A stretch of DNA of 64,000 nucleotides from Azadirachta indica (Eukaryota > Streptophyta > Magnoliopsida > Sapindales > Meliaceae), in contig CM040440.1 in the NCBI GenBank assembly GCA_022749755.1, positions 2,999,769 through 3,063,768 on the forward strand. The letters are read 5' to 3'. A program made the translations under genes and the position numbers. Each line of letters starts with the position of its first letter. Within the stretch, counting starts at the first letter, position 1. Shown one piece after another: positions 12,739 to 24,676 of the stretch. The notes beneath the pieces are model-generated. The model made no database searches and was not told the DNA's origin. It was given only the letters and a program-made list of their open reading frames with translations.

Positions 12739-15049
12739 TGATGCTGTTCGTGCTTTTTTCTTTTTGCTATTTTAGTTTTTCCCTTCGCTGGTCTATGTTA
12801 AATGGGAAGCTCTTTCAAGTTCGCTTGTTAGCTACGCAGAGTTCAAATTGTTCAATAGGATTTTACGAAAAGTAACCTTAATCTTCTGAATTATAACCCT
12901 AAATGAAATCTAGAAAGACGAAAATACCCTTGAAAGCTGGGAAGCTCTCCGGAGCGCCAATTAGGTAACCCGCCGAGCCAGAAACACAACCCAACCATGA
13001 AGATCTGTGATTTCCCGTCGATACCAACTAGAAATTCTTCATAACGGGTGGTTAACTTGTTCATTGTGGCAGATTCCTCAAAAGCCACATCCAGAACTAC
13101 ACAAAGATTGGACGAGAAATTTTCATTCGAAGAGCACAACATTATGCCCAGAACTGTTATTTGTTGGGGCGCCTGCAAAAAAAAAAATTTAGCGAAGCTT
13201 GAAGTTGGGAGTTGTAGTATAAGGGTAATTAAGACATTAGGTTTCCATTTATGTTGAAATTCAGAAGTTCTAATTTAGGTATTATTTTTCTGTAGTTGGT
13301 GGACCAATAGATTTATTAACGCGTTAAAAGATATTTTTTCGAACGCTGTCGTCTATTGCGCGCATAAAAGCGACGAAAAACACGAATATTGGCCGGTGGT
13401 CATTGAAAGGGTAACAATTGTGTAAATAAATATTGGTTTCCGGCATGAAATGAATGAGAGATTCTTTGGTCTGTCATTCAAATGGCTGATCTCAATATTT
13501 ATCTTAAACTTAAACCCAGGTTATCTTTTTTTAAGCTCTTGTAACTTCAGAGGTTTTAATGCATCATGATTCTGGTGAGATTTTTGTTATAACTTCTTTC
13601 ATCGATACGCCTATTTCAGGAGCTCAGCCACAGGCCAGTGGCGAACAGCATGTTCAGAATATAAGCACTAGAACTGGGATGAACTGGTTCATTCTAGTAG
13701 TTGCATTCCTTCGGCAATGTAAACTATTTACAGGATGACAACTTTAATCATGGCAAAATGTGGCCACTTTAGACAAAATTATTCAGCTAATTCTAGATGC
13801 CTTATCTACAGAGATAATACTAAAAGATGTCCAGAGAAGTCTCAGATTTAGTGCACAATAACTAGATTAAAATAAAATGAAGTCCGTTCCATGGGTATAT
13901 ATGATTGACTTTTTGCAACAAAATTGAATGAACATATATTGGAGTTTAAACGACCACTTCAGAAGGACATAATCAACCGGCAAAATATGAAAGATACAGA
14001 TAACAACTGAAACGACGGCGACAGAGTATGTTCATTGTTGATCATACTTCATACTCGTTTTACAAGGGACCATAGTAGAAAGGCATGAAGACTGGAAAGA
14101 ATCATAGCTATCAATCCAGTGAACTATCGTTTATGTATCCGCCATCCCCAACAGAATCAGATAAGAGATCACATCAGAATGAGATCAAAGAGCAGTGATA
14201 TACCATACAGTTATAGTAGCCTAGACAGAAACGTCAGGGAAAAACGACTTCAAATGCTAAACTAAAATAAGGACCAAGGTCATCAAGGTATGCTATCAAA
14301 AGTGAACCTCCATATAAGCAACACCCATTAGCTAAAAATAACTTAAATTCATCATCTGACAAAGCAAACTATGGATGCAATAACAAAACCATTAAATATA
14401 ACTAACAGGTTTTGAAATTCTTTAGGCGCAATCCAAATCTGGGTGAATCTCAACCAAAACACAACCAAGACGAATAATATTAACGCATTAGAAGCATGTG
14501 TATCACTTTCTACCTGGCGTTACTGAACCAGTAACAGAACAATGCAAGAAAGAAACATGAAATGTAATTACTCATATCATTCTTTGAGCAACAAGGATCT
14601 AAATGCATCATACTGCCATTCATCAAACAAGTTTCGTAATTAAAATGACGTTAAATATGAACGACGGATTAATTTAAGTAAGTCTTAAATGCCCAAATCC
14701 ACAATAACGAGTAAGAACTATAATGTGATTCCTAACACAATCAATGATTAAATTATTGATAATTTATACCTCTCTGAACTACAATACGTCCCTCGAAGCT
14801 ATTTAAGTGCATAATTTAACAAGCAATGAACCAAACAGTTACAGGATGCCGTAAAATTCAATATAAATTTGAAGCTAAAACCAGAAATATATCTCAAAAC
14901 ACCAGATCTGTAATGGAAATTTTGTTGATTATATTATTCATCGGAGCTCTAACATATTTTTAACGCTGTCCATCAAGGGACTTCTAAAACTAAAAATCTA
15001 CAAAAAAAAAAAAAATAACAGAAGTAAAATTCACAGATTGGTTGAAGTA
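12739..15049. other. intergenic region upstream of the AXR1-like gene
   Basis: About 2.3 kb holding the AXR1-like promoter (left) and the 3' flank of the minus-strand gene at 15050-15445 (right). A 95-codon minus-strand frame at 12891-13178 matches nothing I recognise and is not called. The rest is AT-rich with no visible gene, RNA or element end. Confidence 0.4.
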
Positions 15050-15445
15050 TCAATGAGCCACAACTATGCTACTGTCGCTATTAAAGACGTCAATAACTGG
15101 ATCGGGAAGATCCGAGACGGGACCCGACTGGCTCGAGCTGAGAAACAACACGGCTTTAGCCGCCACAAGCTTCTTCCTTTGAGGACACCGCGGACCGTAC
15201 ATCCGGCCGGAAAAGCACGGGAACCCGTCGGTCATGTTGACCTGGGCCACACCGTCGCTGGACGGCGAAGGTGACGGGGAAGGCGGACGGCGTGGAGAGA
15301 TCTGAGGGATTGCGCAAACTCTGTGCGATCTGGCGCTGATTCTGGAGTCTCTCATCCGAGCAAGGGCACCAGGCTTTAGGTACCTGAGAAACGGTTCGGA
15401 ACGAGCCAATGGTTGTCTATGCACAGATCGGATCCTTCGCTCCAT
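15050..15445 (-). CDS. small conserved plant protein of unknown function
   Basis: Intact single-exon frame of 131 aa on the minus strand, from ATG at 15445 to a stop at 15050. The N-terminus is basic and Arg-rich (MERRIRSVHRQPLARSEPF, then RMRDSRISARSHR). A Pro/Ser-rich linker follows (about 50-62), then a Cys-containing patch (GFPCFSGRMYGPRCPQRKK, about 73-91) and an acidic/hydrophobic tail (PDPVIDVFNSDSSIVVAH). The local GC content is far above the flanks, as expected for plant coding sequence. The text looks like a conserved plant family, but I cannot name it or give it a function. There is no signal peptide or membrane segment. Two CACGTG elements lie about 230 bp upstream. Confidence 0.65.
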   Translation of the reverse strand: MERRIRSVHRQPLARSEPFLRYLKPGALARMRDSRISARSHRVCAIPQISPRRPPSPSPSPSSDGVAQVNMTDGFPCFSGRMYGPRCPQRKKLVAAKAVLFLSSSQSGPVSDLPDPVIDVFNSDSSIVVAH

Positions 15446-16612
15446 TTTTTTTAAATGAGAAAGAAGGAAATGGGAAGAGATTGAATTAGGGTTGGAGAGA
15501 GAGGGCAGGAAGGGCGGTTTTTAATGAGAGGGAAGGAGAGGCGGGAAATAAGAGGAGGGTTTTGAAAGCGAGATAGAGGCGCGGGATTTTGTAGGGCTTT
15601 GTGGCTATTCAGTATTTTTAATTTATTTTATTATCTACAACAAATTGACTGACTTGTTGGCCTGCTTTTTCACGTGGAGGTGACACGTGGATGTTGGTAC
15701 CCCTTGTATTTTTCACTTTTCTCGTTGCTAGCCGAGTACGCTGTAAATATCCTATCCTGTATCATAAATTCATAATTACCGTAGGCGTAATTTTTTAGTG
15801 AGAATATGTTGTGTTATTAAAAAAACTAAGGGTTTTTTTTTTAATATGATTTTCTGTTTTTTAAAATAAAAAGTCAAGAATTAAAAAAAATGCATCTGTT
15901 TTAAAATACGTAAAACAATTTTTAGACCAAATTTTAATTTCTAGTTCAAAATTAAAAGTAAGAAAAAAATTGTTTTCTTAATTTTTCTCTTAATTATATT
16001 CTAATTCAATTCAAATATTGTTTTCTTAATATTTATAACATTTATATTATATCTTTTTTAACTTCAAAATCTTTTTCAAACATGTATATCGTCATTTAAT
16101 TATAATATTTATCTATAAAGAAAAATTCACAACATTTTCTTTAATCACTTACTACCTTGTTTATATTTACTTCTGTTATCGCTCAAAACTCGTAAAGATC
16201 AATTTTATTTTTTAATTAATATGCTTTAACCAAGATTTTTAATTTGCATGATATTTTATTTTTACAATTCTTGTTTATATTATGTAATTTAAATTTGTAT
16301 AGTACTTTAGTTGATGTGATTTATACGAAATATTTTAATGCTAACTTATATAGTTTGAATTAATCAAATAGTTATTTTTAAAAATTTTATTTGTAGTATG
16401 TATTTTAAATTTTTATAGAATCTAATTGTTGAGTTTGTGTAAAATTTATCGTAATGGTTGGATATGATGAGTTGAACACGATCATCTTATTGCATATATT
16501 TTCATTGAATTAAAATTAATAATGTCTTTTCTAATAAATGAATCATCACTTCATCATTTTTTTTTTATTTAAAAATATATTTTATACTATCATTTAATCA
16601 TTTTATATTAAT
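15446..16612. other. promoter side of the 15050-15445 gene, then AT-rich spacer
   Basis: The first 200 bp is purine-rich and G-rich, read as the 5' UTR and promoter of the minus-strand gene. From about 15780 the sequence becomes very AT-rich and carries nothing recognisable. Confidence 0.4.
15671..15689. promoter_or_regulatory. paired G-box/ABRE-type elements
   Basis: Two CACGTG cores, at 15671-15676 and 15684-15689, start 13 bp apart and are each followed by G (ACGTGG, the ABRE-like form). They sit about 226 bp upstream of the ATG of the 15050-15445 gene. Such pairs are typical of bZIP-responsive promoters. The regulation itself is inferred. Confidence 0.45.
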
Positions 16613-17504
16613 ATTTTAAACAGGAATATTTTCATATTCCTCCCTTAAAGTATTTGAAACTATCACTTTGCGACAAGTTTTAGAAAAAGGCTCACTTACC
16701 TCCTCTACGGTTTCCATTGATCATGAGTTGACTGTTAGTAAAAGGATATTTCGGTAAACTAATTGTTTACAACACAATACTTAAACCCTAAACACTTTTT
16801 TTCTCTTTCAGCTGCCTCTCTACCACTGCCTAATAGTAGTGGCTCTTTCCTTTTCTTTTTTATTCAAACAACTACCTCCTCTTACACAATGCAACACCAC
16901 CGCATTCTTCATTTTCTTTTCCTCTTCTGCCATATCCTGACAATCAAGCAACAACCTCTCCACTCAATCTTCAACTATAGACATCACTTGCGGTGGAGTA
17001 GACAACGAAGATAGAAAAAACTATTTGTAAAAAGATAGAAAGAGCTTTACCTATTAAGCAATGAAACAGAACTATATCCAATAGCTAAAGATTGAAATTC
17101 GTAGTGCATGTATATACAAAGCTAGTGACCAGGTGCAAAGGCTAAAGCAACCGCAAATCCAATTCCAGCTTCAATCTCGACTAATGCCTATTGCAATTAT
17201 TGTGATGTTATTAAACTAAAATTAATGTGATGTCTTTGATCGAAAATGAAAAAAAGGGGAAGAAGAATAAAAGGAAAGGGGAAAGTTTATAGTGAGAAAA
17301 TCGTTAGGCTATACTATAATTTATTTTTTTGTTTTTTTCCTCAATTTCTTTTTGAAGCATTGAGGGTATCTAAGTAATTACATACTTTATGATTAGTCAA
17401 TAAACAGTTAAGGGGAGATAAATAAGTTTTTCTCCAAAACTTACCGCAAAGTAATAGTTTTGGATACCTCAAGGGAGGTATTTGAAAATATCCCATTTTA
17501 AACA
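16613..17504. mobile_element. 872-bp non-autonomous TIR DNA transposon (MULE-like MITE)
   Basis: The element runs 16623-17494. Its ends are inverted repeats of about 61 bp (16623-16683 and 17434-17494) with about 12 mismatches, beginning GG(A/G)ATATTTTCA and sharing ACTTTGCG inside. It is flanked by a perfect 10-bp direct repeat, ATTTTAAACA, at 16613-16622 and 17495-17504, which is a target-site duplication. There is no transposase coding. The 9-11 bp duplication class and the resemblance of the termini to the larger element at 24677-29259 point to the Mutator-like superfamily. A 83-codon frame inside is not considered real. Confidence 0.85.
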
Positions 17505-18923
17505 TTAATTTGGAGTAATCAATATCAATAAAAGATTTATACTAGATTAGTAATAAATTTTTAATAAAGAAATATTGAAAATAGTTTCAACAAAATATAT
17601 ATATCCTTATTTTTTCTAGAAAAATAATACATCAAAGATATTTTTTTAATTTTTTTAATTTGAAAAATAATTTTTAGATATTATATTAAACATATTTTCA
17701 AAAATTAAAAATCATAAGATGTAACTCATATTTTGAATTAAATCCAAAACTTTTAAAATAGTTATCAAATCACAAACTAAACGAACTAAGATTGCAACTT
17801 GAGTCTGAGTGATGTATAAAAATGGCGAAACTTTGCTTATATAAAATATTTTATCACTTGGTAACTATTAAAAAATATATATATTTGAGTTCAGCTCGTA
17901 AATATTTTGAGGGCATGTTATTATTGATGTAGATATGTTATCAATATTATAATTTAGGTTATTTTAATCTAGTTATTGTAAGGTAATATTTGTTTTATTT
18001 GCCAAAAGTTTGAACATGACTGAAATATAAATTCAAATTATATTTTTATTTTTTTCTTAAACGTTTGAATACAAATATTAAATTATCTATTTTTACAAAA
18101 AATAGAAAATTTGAAATTAATATTTTAAAATATATATACCATTTTTAAGTGTTAAATATATTTATATTTATATTTCATAAAAATTTTAGTTATATTGACA
18201 CAATAGTTTATAAATAGAATGATTTCTAATAAATTATATTAATATATACATTATTTTTCATAGATGACTTTTTTTTTTTTCTTTTCTTTGTCTTGCAAGT
18301 AAAGAAAAATTATGAATTAATAATTTATATGATATAAAAATCAGCAACAAATTATATTGTAATATTGTTCTAAGTATGTATAAATAGAGAGAGATAGCCA
18401 AAAAAAAATAAAAAAATATTAGATAAGATTTAAAATTAAAGTGTTAAAAATAAAATAAGTTAAAAAAATAAATACTTATTAAATATTTAAATAATTTTAT
18501 TCAGATTTTAATTAAAAAAATAAACAGGATCCAAGTTTGCCTAAATCTCGTTGCAATACAATAAATATTGAGACGCGACCTAATTTAATATATTTCTCCA
18601 CATTTTACATAATAACACTATATTTATTTGATTTATTATAATTAAGAAGATAAATAGTTAAAAATGAAAAAGAAAGTATTAAATTAATCTTTTAGTTTTT
18701 ATCAAAACATATTAGCGTACTTAAATGAAATGTATTAACTATGGTTATTTTCAAACTTTCCCTTCAAAACAAACTTTTGTAATTCTAATCAAAAATATTG
18801 ATAACTATTGATGTGATAAAATATTTAAAGAGCAATTTTATTATCACTTAGTAATTATTAAAAAAAGGTATTTAATTTCATTTAAATTCTGTGCATATTT
18901 GTCATTAGGCTTCGGTTTTGATG

Positions 18924-18975
18924 CATGGTAAGAACTCACCCTCCCTTTTGGTGGTGTGAGTTTCCACCTTACATG
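18924..18975. repeat. imperfect inverted repeat (hairpin)
   Basis: The left arm at 18924-18940 (CATGGTAAGAACTCACC) is followed by a short loop. The right arm at 18953-18975 is its reverse complement, with one extra base and a four-base insertion. It stands in AT-rich DNA and is noticeably more GC-rich than its surroundings. It may be a foldback or an element terminus. No partner end was found. Confidence 0.5.
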
Positions 18976-19805
18976 GAAAATTTTTACAAATTATGGGCAA
19001 ACTCTCTGTCTATTAAAGGTAAATTCTTAAGTATTGAGTACATTATAACAGTGATTTCAACTTTCTACTAGAATTTTAATTTTAATATCAGTGGAATCAT
19101 AAAGTTCAAAGTTCAAACCATGAAAAATAAGACAAATTATATTTTTCTATATTGCAATCTTGTGTTTCAGTAATTATTATATTACAACGCTAGCTAGATG
19201 ATAATAAACCTATAATTTATATGCGTTATTTTTTTTTATTATCAATCATGTTATTAATTATATTTGCGTAAAAGCATTGACTTGATGATAATAAATTAAT
19301 GTCTAGACAAAAAATATACTGCTTTGTTTTAAAAGTTTAGTTCGTTGACCAAACAAGTTAACGAATATATTTTTAATTTATAATAATAATAATAATAATT
19401 AATGTTTAAAAATATTTTCATTACGTTAAATGTATTAACATGTTAATACTATTATTTATATATTTAGCTACATAGTTAAAAGTGATTTTTAAAGATTGTA
19501 AATAAGGAAATGCCAAAGTGAAAATAATACGTTAATAAATGATTATTGTTAGTTTATAAATCAATGCAATTAATTTAGAAATAGGTTTTTGTGGTATATT
19601 TTGATTGAAACTTAAATACAAATGACTATGCTTTAGTTTTATAGAGTAAAATATAAAAATATAAAAATATAAAAGTCAAGACGCATTTTTTTAAATGTAA
19701 AAATTAATATTTGAAAAACCTATATGAATTTGCAAGTGATATAAAATTCAATATTTAACTGAACGATAATCCTAATATTTTTAATATAACCCTTTATTTT
19801 AAAGG

Positions 19806-19915
19806 TCGGTGAGGTGACGGCTATTTCCGTCATTACACAGCCATTCAACGAAGAAAAGCTACCGCTTTGTTTAATGTTCAGTCGGTGAGAGGGAAGGCTA
19901 GTTTTGTCATTACAC
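19806..19915. repeat. short diverged direct repeat
   Basis: Two related stretches of about 34 bp, at 19806-19838 and 19882-19915, both begin TCGGTGAG and end GTCATTACAC. They are offset by 76 bp. This is a small local duplication in the GC-raised zone before the aconitase pseudogene. Confidence 0.45.
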
Positions 19916-20763
19916 TAGAACCCTGTTTAATTAACCTCCCGATTCCCGCATTTTCTTCTTCCTCCCAAATCAGTTATTCATTAGAATTCAAAAACGACTA
20001 ATTTCTTTGTAGACTTCGAGCGCGGCAAGAAAACCGAGGATCAAGAGTGCGAAAATTGGATTGACTGACAGTTAAATGGCTAAATCTTTGATTCATTTGC
20101 AGGATATGAGGTGTGAAATTCTATCTTGTTCTTGAATGGAGACAATCTCGTTTGTTAATTATCATTATGAGAAACGTTCGGCTGTTACAGAAGAAGGTCT
20201 TATAATTGCAGCTTCGTCTGATTTGATTTATTAACGAAGGAGAGCATTTTCTTCATTTTGTATGAGTTTGTTGAGTGGCTTGTATCGAACATAACTGAGG
20301 AAATTCTATCTACACTTTATTGAGTTCTGCACATAGCTCTAGAAAGGTGAAAATCATGCCGACATTTCTTTCTGTTTGGTGTAAATGATAGTTAGGATGT
20401 GTTAACAGAAACCCTAACTCAAGAATGATGGAGGAGATTTAGATTACTTAAATCTTTGCATTTAATCTTCCATATTTCTATTTACTAATGGAGACATGAT
20501 CTGCTTTTGCTATTTCTGACGTTAAACATCGATGATTTTCCATTATTTGTGAAAATTACAGTTGTGATGAGAACGTGAACAACTATATTATTGACAAATA
20601 AGAATTGCTGCGCTATTTTACTGTAATTCTGCTCCTAATATTATATTACTAAAGTTGACAACCTATGATGATGTTGTTGCCTTACACAAAGGTTCAGGGT
20701 TTCTCTCTGGAATTACTTAACCCCTACAGCTACTGATCTTTTTTAACCATGATCCCAAATTCT

Positions 20764-23435
20764 GAGGAAGCGTGGCAAATTTGTTGACTATTATGGCAGT
20801 TTAATTTTCACGGAGCTGAATTGAAGTAATTTTCAAGTTGCCATGCTTTTGACTCAGATATGACATTTTTATGTTTTATACGTGTTTGCAGGTGATGGCA
20901 TGAGTGAATTTATTGTTAGCTTAATAGGCCATTATTGCAAATATGTGCCCTTGGTACAGTGCAACCATGGGATTCTTCCCGTGGATCAATTTACTTGGCA
21001 ATATCTGAAACTCACTTGAAAAGTTGATGAAACAGTGTCGCAGATTATCATGTGTAGTTGCTTCAATTGAAAATCTTGTAGAACTGAAGAACTTCTTCAT
21101 TCCTTAGTTTAGGTGGCAGCAATGGAAACTTATCTCTGTGCAAATAAATTATTTGTTGATAACAAGCTAAGGCCATCTTGACCTTAGATTATTTTATCTA
21201 TTTACCACTGCTATCCTCTCAGACTTCGTGTTGACAACAAAATTGGATTCAAGTTGAGAAGCAAAGCTTTTCCCCACCACAGTTATTCTCATCTTACAGC
21301 CTAGTCAGCATACAGTTAACTGTGCTTTGTTTCCAGTTTCTGATTACAAACTGAGCGAAGGATCCGGACTGATGAAACCCAATGATTACAGGTTAGGCAT
21401 GGTTAGATGCAAATCCCAACTCCCCCTTCCCCTTCTTGCTTCTTGCAATCTGACAGAAAAGTTGTTTCCATAGTCTACTACGCAATATTCAATATGGATT
21501 GATGAATTTTTATGTCCTCTTTGACTATAAGAAAATATAGGCTATGCGCCAAAATTTTCTAAAGACAACATTTCTAACCAGTTCAACCTGGGGATAAAGA
21601 CAAGTCTTGCATGAGGCTTAGGAGGTATTCAAAGCAGTTACTCCAGTTACATCTTTTAAAATGTGAAAAATGGTTAGTGCATTAAATTGCTTTTACATAT
21701 AAAGAAAGAAAATTTCTATTGCTTTTGCATTTTTAAAATGCGATGTGCACTAGAAATTCGGGCTAACTGGATGAATCAGTTGCTTTTGTTATTTCACGAA
21801 AAAGTAGAATTTTCTAGTTGGGGATTTTCTCCAAGGAATAATACAACATTTGCTTTAGTAAGTTCGCCCGTCCTGTGAGTTATGATTCCTTCAGCATTAA
21901 TGTTACTTTTTGATCTTTTACACCTTCATGTTTATTAACCATCTAAATTGTCTCTGATCTTTCATTTAGATATTCAAGCAGTAGCTTTGCACTCTGGTAA
22001 CAAGAATTTTGACGCTCGAGTTCATCCTATGAGAACATGTAGTTAGCTCTTACCTTGAGGTTCACCTCTTTTGGTGTCTGCCTATGCCCCGGTACAGTAA
22101 TAGTAAGTCATAATAATCAACATTGGTGCAAAATTTTGGGTAATATTCGCGAAAATTCACTCTACTAATTGTCTTATTGCAGAAAGTTGATGAAAATGCA
22201 AAAACGTGAAATGTTGCGGGAGTTGACCTTATCTATGCATCATGTGAGCCACTTGATTTTTCAACTAAAAGCTGCTGTACGGAATTATATATGTCAACAT
22301 AATTGAGTAGATTACATATTCCTCCTTGATTTGTATTTGGGTTGGCTGAATTAGCTACAGATAATGGAATTGTATTTCTAAAACCAACAGATTCTGAGAA
22401 TTCTCTATCAGATAATCGTAGTGAATAGTTCTTTTTTTTTTTTGGTGGCAAGCTCCGTATTCTGTGGGATGATCTAAACATATGATGAACATTCTCTAGG
22501 AATTTATGCACGAGGAGTCAAGTTTTATTTAACAGTTACAATACTTATTGTGTGTGTAAACATATATTTTTAGTTGAGATACTTTTCTTTTATTTATGAT
22601 GGGTAATGGAAAATGTGGCTTGACATTGATTTTCATGAGGAGTCAATTGGAGAGGGGTAGGATGTAAGGTGTCTACTTCATGGATATATGGCCATCTACA
22701 GAAGAAATTGCGGGAGAGGTCCGGTAGGATATCTCAATATGATGTTCTGATAAGTTTTGTGCTTTATTTTTTAACATCAACGTGAAACAGATTAATTTGG
22801 GATATTAATACTATTAGGTTGTTCAATCCAGTGTGTTGCCTAGTATTTTCAAAAGCACTTATACGGCTGTCAACTGTCTCGGGGGTTACACGACCCTGGA
22901 ATCAGCTACCACTACCAGTCCCAGTTTGTATCATGGGAGCCCAACTCAACCTACTTTCATGATCCCGCAAATATAACCACTGATCATCTTGGATTGCAGT
23001 GAAGGATGCCTGCTTTTTGCTGAACTCAGGTCACTTCATCTCAACAGATCAGATCTCTCCTGCGAGAATCATCCACAAAGGCAGTCCAGCTGCGAAGTTC
23101 TTCCTTGAGCATGGGATGGAATAGAAGGAGTGTAGTCCCAGCGCAAGTCATGGAAATGATGTAACTGATGGCAAGGCGAACTTTTTTCAACATCTGCCTT
23201 GTTAACAATCTCTTGTTCATTCTACATTCCAACAGGGATAAACTGTGCGTTTAATGCAGCAAATCGTGAATTTTCTTTTGGTTAGATTTTTGCTTAATTT
23301 TTTATGTTATTTATTTATAGGTTGATGTAATTTACGATAACTATGCAGTTTCCGGGACTGCCAGCCAAAAAAATGGCGTTCTGTTACATTTTCTTAGTCT
23401 AAAAAGACAACGCGGTTTTTCATCTTGTGATTGGC

Positions 23436-23469
<34 letters not shown>

Positions 23470-23585
23470 AATTGATTGGCCATATTTTGCTCTAAGTAAC
23501 TTGAGCATGTAACAGGAAGTTAAAAGCTGTGATTGCCAAAAATTTGGAGACTATCCATCTCGATAATTTAATGGGAACAGGTTTT
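20764..23585 (+). pseudogene. aconitase (ACO) pseudogene, 5'-truncated, unprocessed
   Basis: A decayed copy of the aconitase gene at 29988-37728, in the same orientation. Blocks occur in order: end of exon 7 plus intron 7 (20764-20891), exon 8 (20892-21041; 'GTGATGGCATGAGTGAATTT' against GTGATGGAATGGGTGAACTT), exon 9 (about 21112-21165), end of exon 11 (about 21220), end of exon 12 (about 21376-21410), exon 13 (about 21588-21645), exon 14 (about 21750-21800), exon 15 (about 21970-22095), exon 16 (about 22664-22725), exon 17 (about 22815-23130) and exon 19 (about 23512-23585). Intron similarity survives (for example around introns 7 and 12), so it arose by DNA duplication rather than retrotransposition. 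It has many stops and indels. Exons 1-6 and the 3' end are missing. Confidence 0.88.
23436..23468. repeat. (TA)n microsatellite
   Basis: Near-perfect alternating TA run inside the degenerated intron region of the aconitase pseudogene, between the exon-17-like and exon-19-like blocks. Confidence 0.9.
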
Positions 23586-24667
23586 AAATTATTGGCCTTC
23601 CAAGCAAGAAGATCAACGAGGTGAGGCCTAGGCCGAGGTACATCTTTCCTTTGCATGTTTCCCTTTTACATCGGGGTATTGTATTTTTTTTTTTTTTTAG
23701 AATAGGAAAAATTATATAATCACATGTTCATTAAAGCAAACAATAAAAATGTTAGAAATATACACTAACTTGATTGATAACTTGGATCTTATTTCAGAAC
23801 AATCATGATCTAAAAATCATAACACTTCAATCCAAAATGAATTATAAGTGTATTTTTACATTCATTTCATACATTATATGTAAATATTTCTGCATAAATA
23901 TAGTGTTAAAATAGACACAAAAATTTGGGTACAACTTTAATTCAAAATATCATGCAAAACCGGGAACCTTATTCTCATACTGATAATAATAAACTCTTTC
24001 AAAATTCAGACACAGAAGAAATCTCGTTGGGAGATGCCAATGCAACTTTTGAAAAATAAAACTAGATGATTTTTTAGTGAAAGAGTCTTTTACCAATATG
24101 GATTGTATTCTCATAACATGTATAAGAAATAAGATGGTGTATGAAATTACATTGTAACAATCACACTACTAGACATGGTTTTACTGGAGGTTAATTTTGA
24201 ATCCATTCAAAATTCGATTTTTAGTATTCGTATTCAATAAAACCCCAAAAATAAAGGAAGCATATGTCAAACTAACATGGATCCTTGAAACTTCTGAACG
24301 AAAGGCCGTATTGAATTTTCTTCTGCGAGAGGAAAAATTCAATTGTCTAACTCCTATCATACCATTCAAACTTAAACGATTGCATAAATTATGAAAATAT
24401 TTTTTTATATTTTATCGAGTCCATAATTGAAAAGAAAAAAACAAGTAAAAGTCTGCAACCAAAAAGCCTCGAATCGTCAACCTCCGCGGGGCCCCTACAA
24501 AACCAACTCAAAAGCAGATTTTTGCAATCCCTCATTGGTGGCCCAGCTCTTTCGTCTCTTTATCGTCGAATCGTAACCGTTGATTTGACACTCATCTTCC
24601 CCTTTGAACGTGACGCCCAATTATTTCCCACCCGAAGTCCCCACTCTTCTATTGAAATAGTACATAA
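23586..24667. other. spacer between aconitase pseudogene and Mutator-like element
   Basis: AT-rich DNA with a T-run near 23683. Overlapping frames at 24181-24394 show no recognisable domain. From about 24460 the sequence is somewhat more GC-rich. No gene is called. Confidence 0.4.
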
Positions 24668-24676
24668 TTCCGTAAC

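Larger units (their letters stand above)
17505..20763. other. AT-rich gene-poor region
   Basis: About 3.3 kb of strongly AT-rich DNA with homopolymer runs and an (AAT)n tract near 19380-19400. It contains the hairpin-forming repeat at 18924-18975 and a short direct duplication near 19806-19915. GC content rises from about 19800 to 20100, resembling a promoter or 5' UTR, but no convincing coding exon could be built there. Confidence 0.4.

Noticed and set aside
12891..13178. 95-codon minus-strand frame upstream of the AXR1-like gene
   Set aside because: No known domain, no convincing splice context and no match to any family I recognise. The length is compatible with chance.
16763..17014. 83-codon frame inside the 872-bp element
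   Set aside because: Low-complexity Phe/Ser/His-rich text with no transposase features. The element is non-autonomous.
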